Positions 42,114 to 52,999 of a stretch of 64,000 bases of DNA are shown here, in pieces. The notes beneath the pieces were generated by a model. The model ran no database searches. It saw only the letters and a program-made list of their open reading frames with translations, and was not told where the DNA came from. Both the position numbers and the translations under genes were made by a program. The first letter of the stretch is position 1. Every line of letters starts with the position of its first letter. The DNA is taken from assembly GCA_019044685.2 (NCBI GenBank), contig JAGTXX020000002.1, positions 682,001 through 746,000 of the forward strand, in the 5' to 3' direction. Source of the stretch: Nannochloris sp. 'desiccata' (lineage: Eukaryota > Chlorophyta > Trebouxiophyceae > Chlorellales > Chlorellaceae).

Positions 42114-43580
42114 TCAATACGCTATGCTCCATGCTCTACGAGATACTTGGAACCTTGTATCACTATCAAATTCCCCTGCATGCTCTTCTTCTCCTTCTTC
42201 TTCCTCTTCCAGTTCTACTACCAACTCTTCGGAATGAATCCTCCTCAACACCACAGGCACCACCTCTACATGCCTTTGCCTTGCTCTGGTTGTTTCTCCC
42301 CCAGTATCTTCTCTATTCATTGCCTGCTGTTCAGGCGCGGCAGTAAATAAAGGCGGTTTTGCCCAGCCAAAGGTACTTTTCTCTGAAGCTGCAATACTAC
42401 TTTGCCTTGAAACTTCTACCACTGCCTGATCTTCTCCTCCAGGTCGAGGTCGAGCATTCACTTCCCTTAATTGTAAAGGTAAAATTTTCTTTCTAGAGAT
42501 AAACAGCTTTGGTGGATGCGCCAACATCTCATCCACTTCTTTCTTTCTCTTTTTCAAAACTTCCTCCGCCCCATCGACGTGTTGGAAGGAATCTGGCAGC
42601 ACATCTAGAATATGCATACCTGGTCCATCTACCCCTCTTAAAGCCATTTCTCGTATTTCTTGATGACTTGCACAATATAAGCAAAAAAAATGCACTAGAA
42701 AGTCATCTATACCAGGTGGAAGTGCAAATGCAGGAGGTAGTTGAAACCTCCTACGAAGCCTTTCTCGAGCATGGCAGCTATAACAGGCTCCGAAATTACA
42801 CCCCAAATTACCGCATAAAGAGAATATTTGACCGATGCCACAGCCAAATATACATCCCATGCTGAAATAGAGCCAACAGAGTGCTTGAATATCACTTATA
42901 TACCCATGGCGACCCACATCTTCGACAGGAAATAGGAATTCTGGGCTGATGGCACCTGCATAAGCACCACGTGCCCAGCGAGTTTGTCTGAGACCGGTGA
43001 AATAGCATTCTTTTAATGTACGGCCAAAACAAAGGCCACGCCAGTTGAGAGGATTGAGTCTGAATGAGTCCCAACAAGGAATCTGCAGATATAGAGCGGG
43101 GGAAATAAGATGTATTATTTTATCAACTTACCCACAACGAGATTATGCGCATATTATTTTAGTTTCAAATTTATTGGGAGGGTTAGTTTGGGATGAATTA
43201 TTACGCATTAAATGGATAATTTTGCTGATATCGTGTTCTTACATGGACTGCATGCTTCACCATCTTAGCTTTAGGAGCCCTGTAATATAGATAAAGAAAA
43301 AGAACAGCCTGCGGGATTATTTTTTTTCCTGAAAGTTTTTATCAAATGGCGATGTTTCTCATCTTTTTACTTACCACATGTCTAATAAACCAAGCGTCCA
43401 CTTGCCTTCTTCCGTTATATAGGGCGCATAAGCTTTCATTACGTGCTCAAAGTCATCAGGCAAGGAATCTCGAAAATCACTGTGCCTTGGAGGAAAATGT
43501 TCTCTCAGAGTTTCTTGAGGATGCCAAGCATCTTTGGAGACCCACGATGAGGTCCACATGTTATAGAGCCATTCTAACAT
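42114..43580 (-). CDS. PLAC8 (Cys-rich) family protein
   Basis: Three exons, 43375-43580, 43243-43279 and 42114-43082, give 403 residues; introns are 95 and 160 nt and the 37-nt middle exon is the smallest in the window apart from start exons. The N-terminal part reads MLEWLYNMWTSSWVSKDAW and IPCWDSFRLNPLNWRGLCF. The PLAC8 core has many Cys and hydrophobic stretches: GCIFGCGIGQIFSLCG, CYSCHARERLRRRF, then DDFLVHFFCLYCASHQEIRE. The C-terminal 170 residues are charged, with a Glu-rich run. Family members include fruit-weight regulators, cadmium-resistance and mechanosensitive calcium-uptake proteins, usually at membranes. The precise role cannot be stated. Confidence 0.85.
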
Positions 43581-43772
43581 TCTGTTAAATAGACTAAGAA
43601 ACAATAGAAATGCAAAACAAGGCTGGAAATGTAAAGAAATAGGTGCGAGAATTCAAAATCGCAGCAGCAGTGGTGACAGGAAGGTGGCCAGGTTGGGCAA
43701 TCTCTTTCAGCTTAATATTAGCATTTCAAGGTAATAAAATGCATTTTGTTCTAATTTTATAACTTCCAAGGC
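43581..43772. promoter_or_regulatory. Divergent 5' region, PLAC8 gene / small membrane protein
   Basis: 192 bases between divergent starts. A possible splice donor (tttcaag|gtaata near 43730) would allow an upstream 5' UTR exon for the plus-strand gene. Confidence 0.35.
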
Positions 43773-44405
43773 ATGTATTCACAGGAAATTCACCGGCAGA
43801 CCCTCTTCGCACCCCTCCTAGCCTTGTTTTTCCTACTAGGAGCCAACCCCTCTATATGTGCTAACGCTCAAGGCATAAACTTAGCAGTGCCTGGTTTTAA
43901 TCAAGTTTTCAACCTTGGAGGGCAAGAAGACAGAGAAATACAACACCGATGGTGGTTTTGGCTCATTATCGGGTTCATTTCAGCTTTATTTATCGTCTTA
44001 GGGTTCTTTACATGGCGAGGGGTGCTCCGCTGGAGAGCTCATAAGAAGAAAGCAGCGTCCCTAGAGCAGCAAAATGGAGGTTTAACTAATGTTGAAGCAT
44101 CTAAATCAGAGTCTCCAGATGCACTTAGATCTCATTTAGGCCCTGCAGCTAGGCAAAACGGGGACAGGGTGGTGGCTGTGGAGCTCTCAACAATTGAAGA
44201 AGGAAGAAAAACAGAAACTAAAGAAGAAGAAACTAAATTGCCAGTAGAGATAGAAAGAGATCCTTCTTGGACACCTAAATATGGTGTAAATTGGGTTGAA
44301 GTGCAAAGAAGAGCAGGACCTACTCCACAGAAACAGCAGCGACACCACCACCGCCGACACAAGACTGGCAGCAGCAGTTTTGGTGGGAGCACCGAGTTGG
44401 TTTAA
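43773..44405 (+). CDS. Small single-pass membrane protein, unidentified
   Basis: 210 residues, not recognised. A signal-peptide-like start (LFAPLLALFFLLGANPSICA, cleavage probably near NAQG) is followed by a short luminal segment. One transmembrane helix follows (WWFWLIIGFISALFIVLGFF), then a basic stop-transfer (RWRAHKKK). The cytoplasmic tail is charged and ends in a His/Arg cluster (QQRHHHRRHKTG). This predicts a type I membrane protein with about 35 extracytoplasmic residues. No domain is evident. The ATG is preceded by tattcacag, so an upstream exon with a different start cannot be excluded. Confidence 0.6.
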   Translation: MYSQEIHRQTLFAPLLALFFLLGANPSICANAQGINLAVPGFNQVFNLGGQEDREIQHRWWFWLIIGFISALFIVLGFFTWRGVLRWRAHKKKAASLEQQNGGLTNVEASKSESPDALRSHLGPAARQNGDRVVAVELSTIEEGRKTETKEEETKLPVEIERDPSWTPKYGVNWVEVQRRAGPTPQKQQRHHHRRHKTGSSSFGGSTELV

Positions 44406-44777
44406 TTTGTTTGATCTATTTTATATTATTTGCAGTGCCTGTGCTTTTACAATAGCAGTCTTAAGAAGAAGAAAAAAACAAAAAAAAAACGAAAGAACGA
44501 AGAGAAAACATGTTTTGAAAAGATTTTTATCATTATTTTTTTCAAGTGGCACCCGTCATTAAAAGGAGCAATCATAAAGGGCAGAGAAATGCTCACATTA
44601 TCTAGAGCTACCCCTTGAATCTGCTATCTCCTAATTATGGCTGGTTGTATTGTTAGTGTATACTATACGATGTATCATCATTCATAGAAAACTTTCAAGC
44701 GAACGTTCTAATTTTTCAAAACAAGCAAACGCCCGCCCAAAAACATTTTCCTCCTCCTCCTATGCATCAAATTCATT
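44406..44777. other. Convergent 3' region, membrane protein / KAS II
   Basis: 372 bases between facing stop codons with A-rich tracts. No gene seen. Confidence 0.5.
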
Positions 44778-46423
44778 TTATTCCTTAAAAGGAGCAAATG
44801 CCACGACAGAGTTATGTCCACCAAATCCGAATGAATTAGAGATACCCACGGTAATATCATGAGTAGATTTCACATTAGCACATACATCAATACCTGCAAC
44901 TTCTTCAATAGGAGTTTCATGATTAATAGTGGGGTGTACCATACCGGTCCTAATAGCTTGAATAGTAGCAATAGCCTCAACACCGGCAGCAGCACCAAGG
45001 CAATGTCCAATCATAGATTTCGTTCCGTTGATCTTCACGCCATTCAGCCCGCCAGTAAAGACTTTCTTTATAGCCTTAATTTCAGCTTTATCTCCTACCA
45101 GAGTGGAAGTAGCATGTGCGTTGATGTAATTCACTGCATCACGGTCAATTCCACCGTCTTTAAGTGCCAGCTCAATGCATGTAGAGACACCAAGACCGTC
45201 AGGGTGGGGGTCAGTCATGTGGTGAGCGTCGCATGTTAAACCGCCACCAAGGTACTCAGCAAGGATAGTAGCACCGCGCTTTTGAGCATGTTCAAGACTC
45301 TCCATAACAAGCACACCAGCACCTTCACCCATGACAAATCCATCACGGTTTTGATCCCAGGGGCGAGACGCGCGTTGAGGTTCATCACAACGAGTACTCA
45401 AAGCACGGCAGGCGACAAATCCACCAAGTCCGACGGGAATAATAGGAGCTTCAGACCCACCCGCGAGCATGACATCAACATCTCCATTACGGATATGGTT
45501 TGCAGCAGCGACGAATGCGTAGTTTGCAGTAGCGCATGCAGTGGAAATAGAATAATTAGGACCCATAAGTCCTTGATCAATCGCCACTAAAGCACCGCCC
45601 ATGTTGGTAATAGCATAAGGAATAAAGAAAGGAGTGATTTTTTTTATAGCCCTTTTCTACGAGAGCCTTCACACCATCTTGGAAAATGGTGAGTCCACCC
45701 ATGCCAGAGCCCACAAGTACACCAGTACGTGTTTTATCGAGTTTTTCGTACCCTTCAGGGTTGGCTTCTTTTTCAATTCCTGCCATCCGAAGGGCTTTCT
45801 TGGACGCCACCATAGTGTACGATAAGCAATCATCGTACCGACGAGCATTTTTCTTATCAACAAGGCCTTCATTATCAAAATCTTTGATTTGACCACCGAA
45901 ATTGGTAGGGAACTCTGAGGCATCAAAGCGGGTGATGTGATCAATGCCAGAAACACCAGCGAGGAGCTTTTCGTAGAATACTTCGGGGTCGTTGCCAAAA
46001 ACAGAGCAGACACCCATACCGGTGATGACAACACGGTTCTTAGGGTCTTTAGGATCCCTCTTGACAGCCTGGGTGGTCACGGAGACTGGACAGAAAGAAG
46101 AAGAGAGGAATTTGATTTGTTAAGCAGCGGTGGGGAGGAGGGGCGAAAATCATATAGGGATGAATCAGTTGCCAGCTTGTGGAAAATAGGTTCCGAAGGG
46201 CACCAGAATGTCATGGATGGTTTATTGTGGTACAAACGATCATTCTAAAGGGCAATGCGTGGAGCATTGAGCTTTGAAGCAATCTCATCGATGGCATGTA
46301 ATTTAAATGATTCAACTTACCACGGCCAGTTCTGTGGGTGTTCATGCCATTTCTGCGCAATGTCGATGTGTTAGACACAACATGCTTGCTGCCAGGCAAC
46401 ACTTGTCTCTGAGTGAGCTGCAT
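44778..46423 (-). CDS. FabF: 3-oxoacyl-[acyl-carrier-protein] synthase II (KAS II / FabF) with a +1 frame break
   Basis: Exon 1 is 46321-46423; exon 2 is 44778-46085 (intron 235 nt). Removing one base from the T8 run at 45638-45645 gives 469 residues; as written the frame stops early (after KGYKKNHSF...). The frame change falls inside the conserved stretch whose other half reads ITPFFIPYAITNMGGAL, so it is not an intron. Catalytic Cys (STACATANYAF), His (YINAHATST) and His (MIGHCLGAAAG) are all present. The enzyme condenses malonyl-ACP with acyl-ACP in plastid fatty-acid synthesis (16:0 to 18:0). The leader MQLTQRQVLPGSKHVV fits organelle import. Sequence error, pseudogene or slippage are the options. 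Confidence 0.9.
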
Positions 46424-46856
46424 TACGTGCCGGGAATAACTTTTTTAGCGGGCGAAAACTAGGAAATTCGAATTGATCAACTCCGACTAGGAAATAACGT
46501 AGATGCGCAATGCAAGACTCTATGCAGACTATACAATTTAATTACAATGCAGAATGGCAGATACCCGTTTCAGCCGATATCCAGGGGAAAAATAGTTTAG
46601 TTAATCAGCCCAAACTCGCTTGGGGCCCCTGTCCAAAAGACCAGGGAAAAATGGCTGCACTGGATAGGAAGTCTGCTCTATCCTAAAATAAAAAATAACA
46701 TTTCATACTTAAACCGCAGGCATTGGCTATTTCCATTGTCCTAAAAGTACCTAAGCGACCAAATCTATCTTGCTGTTTATCGTTAAATCCTCTGTTGAAG
46801 CCTCGTGGTTCCCAGAGACTAATTTCAATTCACCCCTTCAACATCGTTGTTTAGAA
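46424..46856. promoter_or_regulatory. Divergent 5' region, KAS II / LIL3
   Basis: 433 bases between divergent starts of two plastid-protein genes. No specific motif was assigned. Confidence 0.45.
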
Positions 46857-47945
46857 ATGGTGATGATTGCTAGCCTTCCCACCTCCTGTGGGATTGTCTC
46901 TGGCGCAGCAAAGCGCGTCTCCTCTGTCAGCAACAGAAGGTAAGGCCCAAGCAGCTTTTAGAGTGCATCTTGCTTTGAGCTAACCCAGGCTTGAATGACA
47001 ACCCAGGCTGTTTTTATGCTTAATTCGCATGCATTCTACGTGCTTTGGCATTAAAAGTGGTTTAAACATCTAGAGATAGTGTAATCAAGGCTGACTTCGT
47101 TCACTTGAAGCCTTTTCTCTCAGATCGCATCTTGCCATGGCCCATGCTCAATCTTACTTTTACTTCAGTTGAGCACTTTTTTCTATTGATTCCAACCGCA
47201 TTAAACTCAACCCACACCTATCAACTCCACTTTCTACTGCAGGGCTCGCGTTGCTGTTGTCCGTGCCGATTCTGACACCAACGGCGCTGGTGCTGCCACT
47301 GCCACTGCAGAGCGCAAACCCGGCCCTCTCCAACGCGGAGGCACCCTCTCCGGTGCCGCCGCTGCCGGTAAAGACGCTTCCGACAAGTTCAAAGCCATGG
47401 CCGAGGGTGCTAAATCTGCTGTTGGCCCTGTCATGATGATTACTGAGGATGGAAAATTCCGTGACTTCCGCTGGAAAAATGGCCGTTGGGATTTTTCTTT
47501 ACCCGTTTTCAAACTTGCCGATGGTGAGATGGATTGGGATGCCGTGATTGACGCTGAGATGGCACGCCGTAAGCTCCTTGAAGATACCCCTATCCCCTCT
47601 ATTAACGAAGAACCTGTTCTTTTTGACACCTCTGAGATCCCTTGGTGGGCATGGGTTCGTAGATTCCACTTGCCTGAAGCTGAGAAGCTTAATGGCCGTG
47701 CTGCTATGATGGGATACGTCCTTGCTGCTTTTGTGGACATGCTTACTGGTGCTGGTCTTGTTGATCAACAAGAATCTTTCCTTGGAAAAGTAGCACTGCA
47801 CGTGTGTGTCTTTGGAATTTTATTAATTCGGAATTCATCCGACATTCAGAAATTTAAAGGATTGATTGATGAGGCTACGTTCTATGATAAGCAGTGGGAA
47901 GCCACCTGGACAAACGTGGAGAGACCCTCAGAGACTGAAAAGTAA
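46857..47945 (+). CDS. LIL3: Light-harvesting-like protein LIL3
   Basis: Two exons, 46857-46939 and 47243-47945 (intron 303 nt), give 261 residues. Exon 1 is transit peptide (MVMIASLPTSCGIVSGAAKR). Diagnostic blocks: FRWKNGRWDFS, DWDAVIDAEMARRKLLEDTP, VLFDTSEIPWWAWVRRFHLP, and the chlorophyll-binding-type helix EAEKLNGRAAMMGYVLAAFV. A second membrane helix (LHVCVFGILLIR) and ATFYDKQWEATW close it. LIL3 sits in thylakoids and stabilises geranylgeranyl reductase and protochlorophyllide oxidoreductase, so it supports chlorophyll and tocopherol synthesis. This is one of the clearest markers of a green-lineage genome here. Confidence 0.96.
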
Positions 47946-48336
47946 AGCAGAATATTCATCGATTGATTTTGTTTTCAATAGAGTAGAAAAAAGAAAGAAG
48001 GAATAATAATTTCTAATTATCGATAAGGAGAAAGTAATGGTATGGTAAAATATACAACACATTTTATATTTTTCAGCAGCAAACTTTAGAATTGTTTCAT
48101 AGGAAGGTATAATAAATACACGAAACCTTAAATATTTCTATGTAAAAATGATGAAATATCCAAGTTAGGCAGGGCAGAAGAGAAGAGAGAGAGAAAATAT
48201 TCCACCCCGCCCCTCGGGTTTTTTTTAATCTCTTTCTTTCTTTCTTTCTTCTTTATAATAGACTCACAACACTACGTATTCTTAGTAATATTAAAAGAAG
48301 AATTAAAAATATAAACCCTAAATAAGGCATTTCGAG
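47946..48336. other. Convergent 3' region, LIL3 / ThrRS
   Basis: 391 bases between facing stop codons; contains a tttc microsatellite around 48230-48252. No gene seen. Confidence 0.5.
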
Positions 48337-50448
48337 TTAAAAATCAGATCGAGTACTAATCCCAGCCCCTACTCTATCAAGGACCTCTTGCACTGACAAT
48401 GACCCTACCTCACCGTCTTTATAAGTCCTTACCGCAAGTGTGCCAGCTTCAGCTTCTCTGGCACCTACCACACACATAACTGGAATCTTAGACGTCTCAG
48501 AATTACGGATAGCTTTGCCTACTGACATTCCTTGGATCACCTCAAGACGAGCGCCAGCAATTCTCAACTTTGCAGCGACTTCATTCACAAAAGGCAAAAC
48601 CGAATCGTTGACGGGTACTAAATGCACCTGTACGGGAGCTAACCACATGGGAAAGGCACCAGCATAGTTCTCTATCAACACTCCCATAAACCGTTCTAGC
48701 GACCCTAGAATCGCTCTGTGGATCATAATAGGCCTTTCTTTATTATTATCTGCAGAAATGTATTGCATGTCAAACCGCTCTGGTAAATTGAAATCCAGCT
48801 GTACAGTACTGCATTGCCATGATCTACCCAATGCGTCTTTAATTTTCACATCGATCTTAGGTCCATAGAATGCACCGCCACCTTCGTCGACGGTGTATGC
48901 CCATCCTTTTGCTCCTAAAGCTTCAATTAGCGCACTTTCAGCTCGGGTCCAAATATCGTCGCTGCCCACCGATTTCTCAGGTCTCGTACTTAAATTAATT
49001 TCGTATTCAGAAAACCCAAATGTACTCAGTAACTCTTCAATTAAATCCAATACACCACGGATTTCTCCAGCGATTTGATCAGGTAAACAAAAGATATGGG
49101 CATCATCCTGGGTAAAACCACGAACACGGAATAAGCCATGCATGGTACCGCTGCGTTCGTACCTATATACCGTGCCCAATTCTGCCCATCGTAATGGTAA
49201 ATCGCGGTACGAATAGTACCCTTGTTTATAGATAGCAACATGGAATGGGCAGTTCATAGGACGCAATTGATATTCTTCGTTTTCTACCTGCATTTGGTCA
49301 AACATAGATTCTTTATAAAAATCAAAATGACCAGATGTTTTCCAAAGATCTAATTTCGCAATGTGGGGAGTGTACAACAGATTGTAGCCATCCTTTAAGT
49401 GGACTTCTTTCCAATATGCTTCTAAAATGTGGCGAACCATAGCTCCTTTTGGATGCCAAAACACAAGACCACCGCCTGCAGAATCTGATAAAGAGAATAA
49501 ATCAAGCTCAGCGCCTAATTTTCTATGATCTCTCCTCGCAGCTTCCTCTTTAAGTCTCTTATACGCAGCAAGCTGATCGGGCGTTTCCCATGCTGTTCCA
49601 TACAGCCGCTGTAACTGAGCATTGGCTTCGTCGCCGCGCCAATATGCACCAGCAACGGTTTCTAAATCAATGGCGTTGGGGTCAATGGAGCCTGTTCTTT
49701 CTACATGGGGCCCAGCACAGAGGTCCCACCAAGAGCCCTTTTCACCAGGAGTACCGATATGATAGATAGTAATAGCAGCATTGGGGTCTTTGGATACAAT
49801 AGAGTCTAAGATTTCGAGCTTGTAAGGTTCTTCTGCTTCTTCAATACGGCTGCGAGCTTCGGCGGCAGAGAGCTCTTCTTTGATGAAAGGTAGGTTGCGT
49901 TTAATGATTTTTTGCATTTCTTTACGGATTTTGGGGAGGTCTTTCTCTGCAATGGGTGCAGGCATAGCGAAATCGTAGTAAAAGCCACGTTCTATCCAGG
50001 GACCGATGGTGCATTGAGCGCCCTTGTGGATTTTTTGAACTGCCATGGCCATGATGTGAGCACACGAGTGCCGGATTTTTAAAAGATTTTCAGATTGATC
50101 TGAAGTGGGTAAATCAGATAAAGTGAGTCCAGCACCAGGCACTTCAACAGTAGTGGCTTCTTCAGATGCAGGCGTAGCATCAACAGTGGCAGCAGAGGTG
50201 GTAAGCTGTCTAATTGAACCACCACCGATAAATTGTTGGCGGGAGGATGAAGATGTAAACGTATTTCTAGTAGCAAATCCAGTAGAAAGGGCAGAAATGG
50301 TTGAAGCATTTGATGCTTGGGTATAACGAGATGACGATACAGTGGAAAAGGAAGTCTGAGAACTGCAGGCTCTACGAGCCATGCGTAAGAGAGATGCACT
50401 GCAGCGGCCGATGCCCATGCTGCCGCAGTTGAGATGCTCTATTTGCAT
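48337..50448 (-). CDS. ThrRS: Threonyl-tRNA synthetase, probably organellar
   Basis: Intronless. With the ATG at the complement of 50446-50448 the product is 703 residues; a second Met at 50416-50418 (MGIGRCSASLLRMARR) is an equally good start. The first 100 residues are Ser/Thr/Arg-rich, like a dual mitochondrion/plastid leader. The editing-domain motif is IRHSCAHIMAMAVQKI. Class II motifs: LRPMNCPFHVAIYK, motif 2 GLFRVRGFTQDDAHIF and motif 3 GSLERFMGVLIENYAG. The C-terminal anticodon-binding domain follows (PVQVHLVPVND). It charges tRNA-Thr. The bacterial-like sequence and leader favour an organellar isoform; a shared cytosolic form from the inner start is possible. Confidence 0.93.
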   Translation of the reverse strand: MQIEHLNCGSMGIGRCSASLLRMARRACSSQTSFSTVSSSRYTQASNASTISALSTGFATRNTFTSSSSRQQFIGGGSIRQLTTSAATVDATPASEEATTVEVPGAGLTLSDLPTSDQSENLLKIRHSCAHIMAMAVQKIHKGAQCTIGPWIERGFYYDFAMPAPIAEKDLPKIRKEMQKIIKRNLPFIKEELSAAEARSRIEEAEEPYKLEILDSIVSKDPNAAITIYHIGTPGEKGSWWDLCAGPHVERTGSIDPNAIDLETVAGAYWRGDEANAQLQRLYGTAWETPDQLAAYKRLKEEAARRDHRKLGAELDLFSLSDSAGGGLVFWHPKGAMVRHILEAYWKEVHLKDGYNLLYTPHIAKLDLWKTSGHFDFYKESMFDQMQVENEEYQLRPMNCPFHVAIYKQGYYSYRDLPLRWAELGTVYRYERSGTMHGLFRVRGFTQDDAHIFCLPDQIAGEIRGVLDLIEELLSTFGFSEYEINLSTRPEKSVGSDDIWTRAESALIEALGAKGWAYTVDEGGGAFYGPKIDVKIKDALGRSWQCSTVQLDFNLPERFDMQYISADNNKERPIMIHRAILGSLERFMGVLIENYAGAFPMWLAPVQVHLVPVNDSVLPFVNEVAAKLRIAGARLEVIQGMSVGKAIRNSETSKIPVMCVVGAREAEAGTLAVRTYKDGEVGSLSVQEVLDRVGAGISTRSDF

Positions 50449-51000
50449 CCTATGGATTGCTATAAAGCTTCTAGATATTGTTATTATCACCACTTCTGCG
50501 TAATGATCAGGCACGAACTGAACTCAACGCTAGGTAAGGATTAGGTGCGAGTGAATGTCACCCACTAAAGCGAAGCTGTATCTCCTTGCTTGCCTAAATT
50601 TGAAAAACTGATTCCTGAAAGAACAATATTACAAATTTATGCTGGTGCATTTTGCCATTGAAGATAAAATGTGGCTCCTGAGATAGAGAGAGCAGCACTG
50701 CTTTGAATTTCACGCACAACCTGCAGCACTAAATTTGTTCTACATATGCTTTGTCTATAAGAACTTGAAAAGACTCTGCTGAATAAGTAATCTCTTTAGG
50801 GTGCGTTTCCAGACTCTCGAGGAGACCAGGCACGAGAATAGTTGGCAAGAAAGGCCAGCGGTGTTGCTCTACCGCTACCTCTCTCCACTTGAATCAAACA
50901 ATAATACACCATGCACACACAAAAAAATGAAGGATTAAACCACTACTATTCCACAAATAACATGAACATCTTAATGTAATTAATCACTATTTGTACCTTT
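50449..51000. other. Intergenic, tandem
   Basis: 552 bases between the ThrRS start and the aprataxin stop. No gene or RNA recognised; the ThrRS promoter should be here. Confidence 0.45.
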
Positions 51001-52584
51001 CTACATTCCCCCAGTACAAATTGCCACGTGTGCCTTCACATCTGGCATTCTCGATAGCACCGCCCTACATTTGGGACACACCATTGGCCCTTTAATCAAC
51101 GCTTCCTTCTCCGCTACATCATACTCTAAATACTGCTGTTGATGACTACTACCGTTACGCGCTAAACTTTCTAATTGAGCTAGTACCCAGTCAACGTCTA
51201 GAAAGAAATCAGTGGTAAACGAGTTCCAATGCTGTTTCTTTTTAAGACAAACAGAGTCGTAATCTTTAGTCAGCACATGAAGATGCAATTGACGCATACT
51301 AGGGATAGAATGAAATCCAATAGAGAATCTGTCTTCCCCACCACCACTTGCTGCTGCTGCAGAATTTGAAAGAGAAGCAGGTGCATGTTCTCTGGCCCAT
51401 TTTAAGCCAACGTCTTTCATGTGCTGTACTAATGCCAAGTCAGCACTCGTCAGATCCAATGGTCCTTGTAACCTTTGATCCCGGGCAATTACTAAGATAT
51501 GATATCGAGATTTAGGGTATTTATCCGGTACGATGATACACGTTGAATCACAATAAAGAACAGTGAGATCAGTGTCAGTGGCGGGGGTGCTGATGTTGTT
51601 GTTGCTATTGGGGAGGAGTTGTTCAGGGTTGCGGAGGTAGCGCTGAAATGCATAGAGAGTAGGCGCATAACCAAATTTGTGACGTGTTGGAGTGGGTTTT
51701 GTTGTTGCTGGTTTTCTAGTAGATGGGGAAGGGCTTTGTTGCTGTTGTTGTTGGTGTTTAGACGCTTTCATCATCATAGAGAAAGCATCATCGCCTTTCG
51801 ATGTAGTAGCAGCTGTAGTAGTAGCTGCACCAACTGCAGCATCAGCTGCAGGAATCCTTGCTCCTTCAGTACCATCATGTCTACTACCACTGATAGTATT
51901 TTTACTAAAAAAATTATCTAGCTTTTGCAGCCCACTATGTTTTCCTCCTTTCATCTTTGGTTTCATTTTTTCCCATTCTTCGTTCAAATTAAGCATTTTT
52001 GTTTCTCCATTATGAATCTGCGTAGTATATTCCACCCATAAAGCTAACGCCGCGTCTAATTCGGCGTCGTTCTGGCACTCTAAAATCGAAGCAAATCCTT
52101 CAGACAGTGAAGGCGGCTTCAACTGTTTTTGCATCATACCCACAATACCATAGGCCTTTGGGCCAAAAATACCACCTTCATGGTCTTGCCTATCTGAAGC
52201 ACGAGATCCGCATGCCTTGACAGGCAGGTTTAAGAACACACAGTGGACATGAGAAGGATCCAGGCCAGCAGCGGTTGCCGTGTCGAGAAAATATTTTCTT
52301 TGCTCTGGGGAAACGTTGGTTCTATCTATGATGACGTTGATTCCTTGACGGAGAGCAGACGTTGCAGTGTTGATGCACATATCTCTCGTACCACGCGTGC
52401 CGTTTTTAACGCTGTCTTGGTTAACTCTGGCAAAGCGTTCGGGAGATTGTTGGATGAGGGATGTAGCAAAGGTAGACTTGCCTGCTCCTGGAAGGCCAAC
52501 AAGAATAATCATTGCAGTTTTGGTGTAAACTTCCGGGTCAACTAGTTTCAGCCGCTTGGGAGAGCGAGGCTCTAAGTCGGACAT
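51001..52584 (-). CDS. APTX: Aprataxin-like protein: PNK-like kinase + HIT hydrolase + zinc finger
   Basis: Intronless, 527 residues. The N-terminal P-loop kinase domain has Walker A GLPGAGKSTFATSL, then NQDSVKNGTRGTRD and NVIIDRTNVSPEQRKYF, as in polynucleotide-kinase-like domains. A Ser/Gln/Thr-rich linker follows. The HIT domain contains HSIPSMRQLHLHVLTKDYD and KKKQHWNSFTTDFF. The C-terminal C2H-type zinc finger is CPKCRAVLSRMPDVKAHVAI. Aprataxin removes AMP from abortive DNA-ligation ends; the plant protein (often mislabelled bHLH140) also has this kinase fusion. The first His of HxHxHxx is Gln here, which I believe is also true of plant homologues; the catalytic middle His is kept. Confidence 0.92.
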   Translation of the reverse strand: MSDLEPRSPKRLKLVDPEVYTKTAMIILVGLPGAGKSTFATSLIQQSPERFARVNQDSVKNGTRGTRDMCINTATSALRQGINVIIDRTNVSPEQRKYFLDTATAAGLDPSHVHCVFLNLPVKACGSRASDRQDHEGGIFGPKAYGIVGMMQKQLKPPSLSEGFASILECQNDAELDAALALWVEYTTQIHNGETKMLNLNEEWEKMKPKMKGGKHSGLQKLDNFFSKNTISGSRHDGTEGARIPAADAAVGAATTTAATTSKGDDAFSMMMKASKHQQQQQQSPSPSTRKPATTKPTPTRHKFGYAPTLYAFQRYLRNPEQLLPNSNNNISTPATDTDLTVLYCDSTCIIVPDKYPKSRYHILVIARDQRLQGPLDLTSADLALVQHMKDVGLKWAREHAPASLSNSAAAASGGGEDRFSIGFHSIPSMRQLHLHVLTKDYDSVCLKKKQHWNSFTTDFFLDVDWVLAQLESLARNGSSHQQQYLEYDVAEKEALIKGPMVCPKCRAVLSRMPDVKAHVAICTGGM

Positions 52585-52999
52585 CTTTTAGACAAATGTC
52601 TTCATTGTCTGATCGCAGGAAATGATCTTGTTTTTCCAGCGCTAAGGAACTAGGCCCTGTTTGCTAAATGAAAATACTGCTCCGGCAACTTCATGAATAT
52701 TAGGACTTTAGGGGATGGGGAATTTTCATTTAGAAAAGTTTGCCCCAGAAAGAAACCCAGCGTGACGACAGTCCTGCTGCACCTACTCTTCACACTTCAG
52801 TCCAGCAGAATTTTAACGCACCGTTCAAATATGCAAGCAATGCATAAGATAAGCACACATATCATGCGCCTTCAAAATCGAATTCTGAGGAAAAGATACA
52901 CAATCTATCAAAATAATTCGCTTATCATACAGAATGATCAAAATAATTACAAAATATATAACAAACACTCGACCACCGCCATTTTCCAAATAAAAATAT
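52585..52999. other. Intergenic, tandem
   Basis: 415 bases between the aprataxin start and the phosphate transporter stop. Nothing recognised. Confidence 0.45.
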
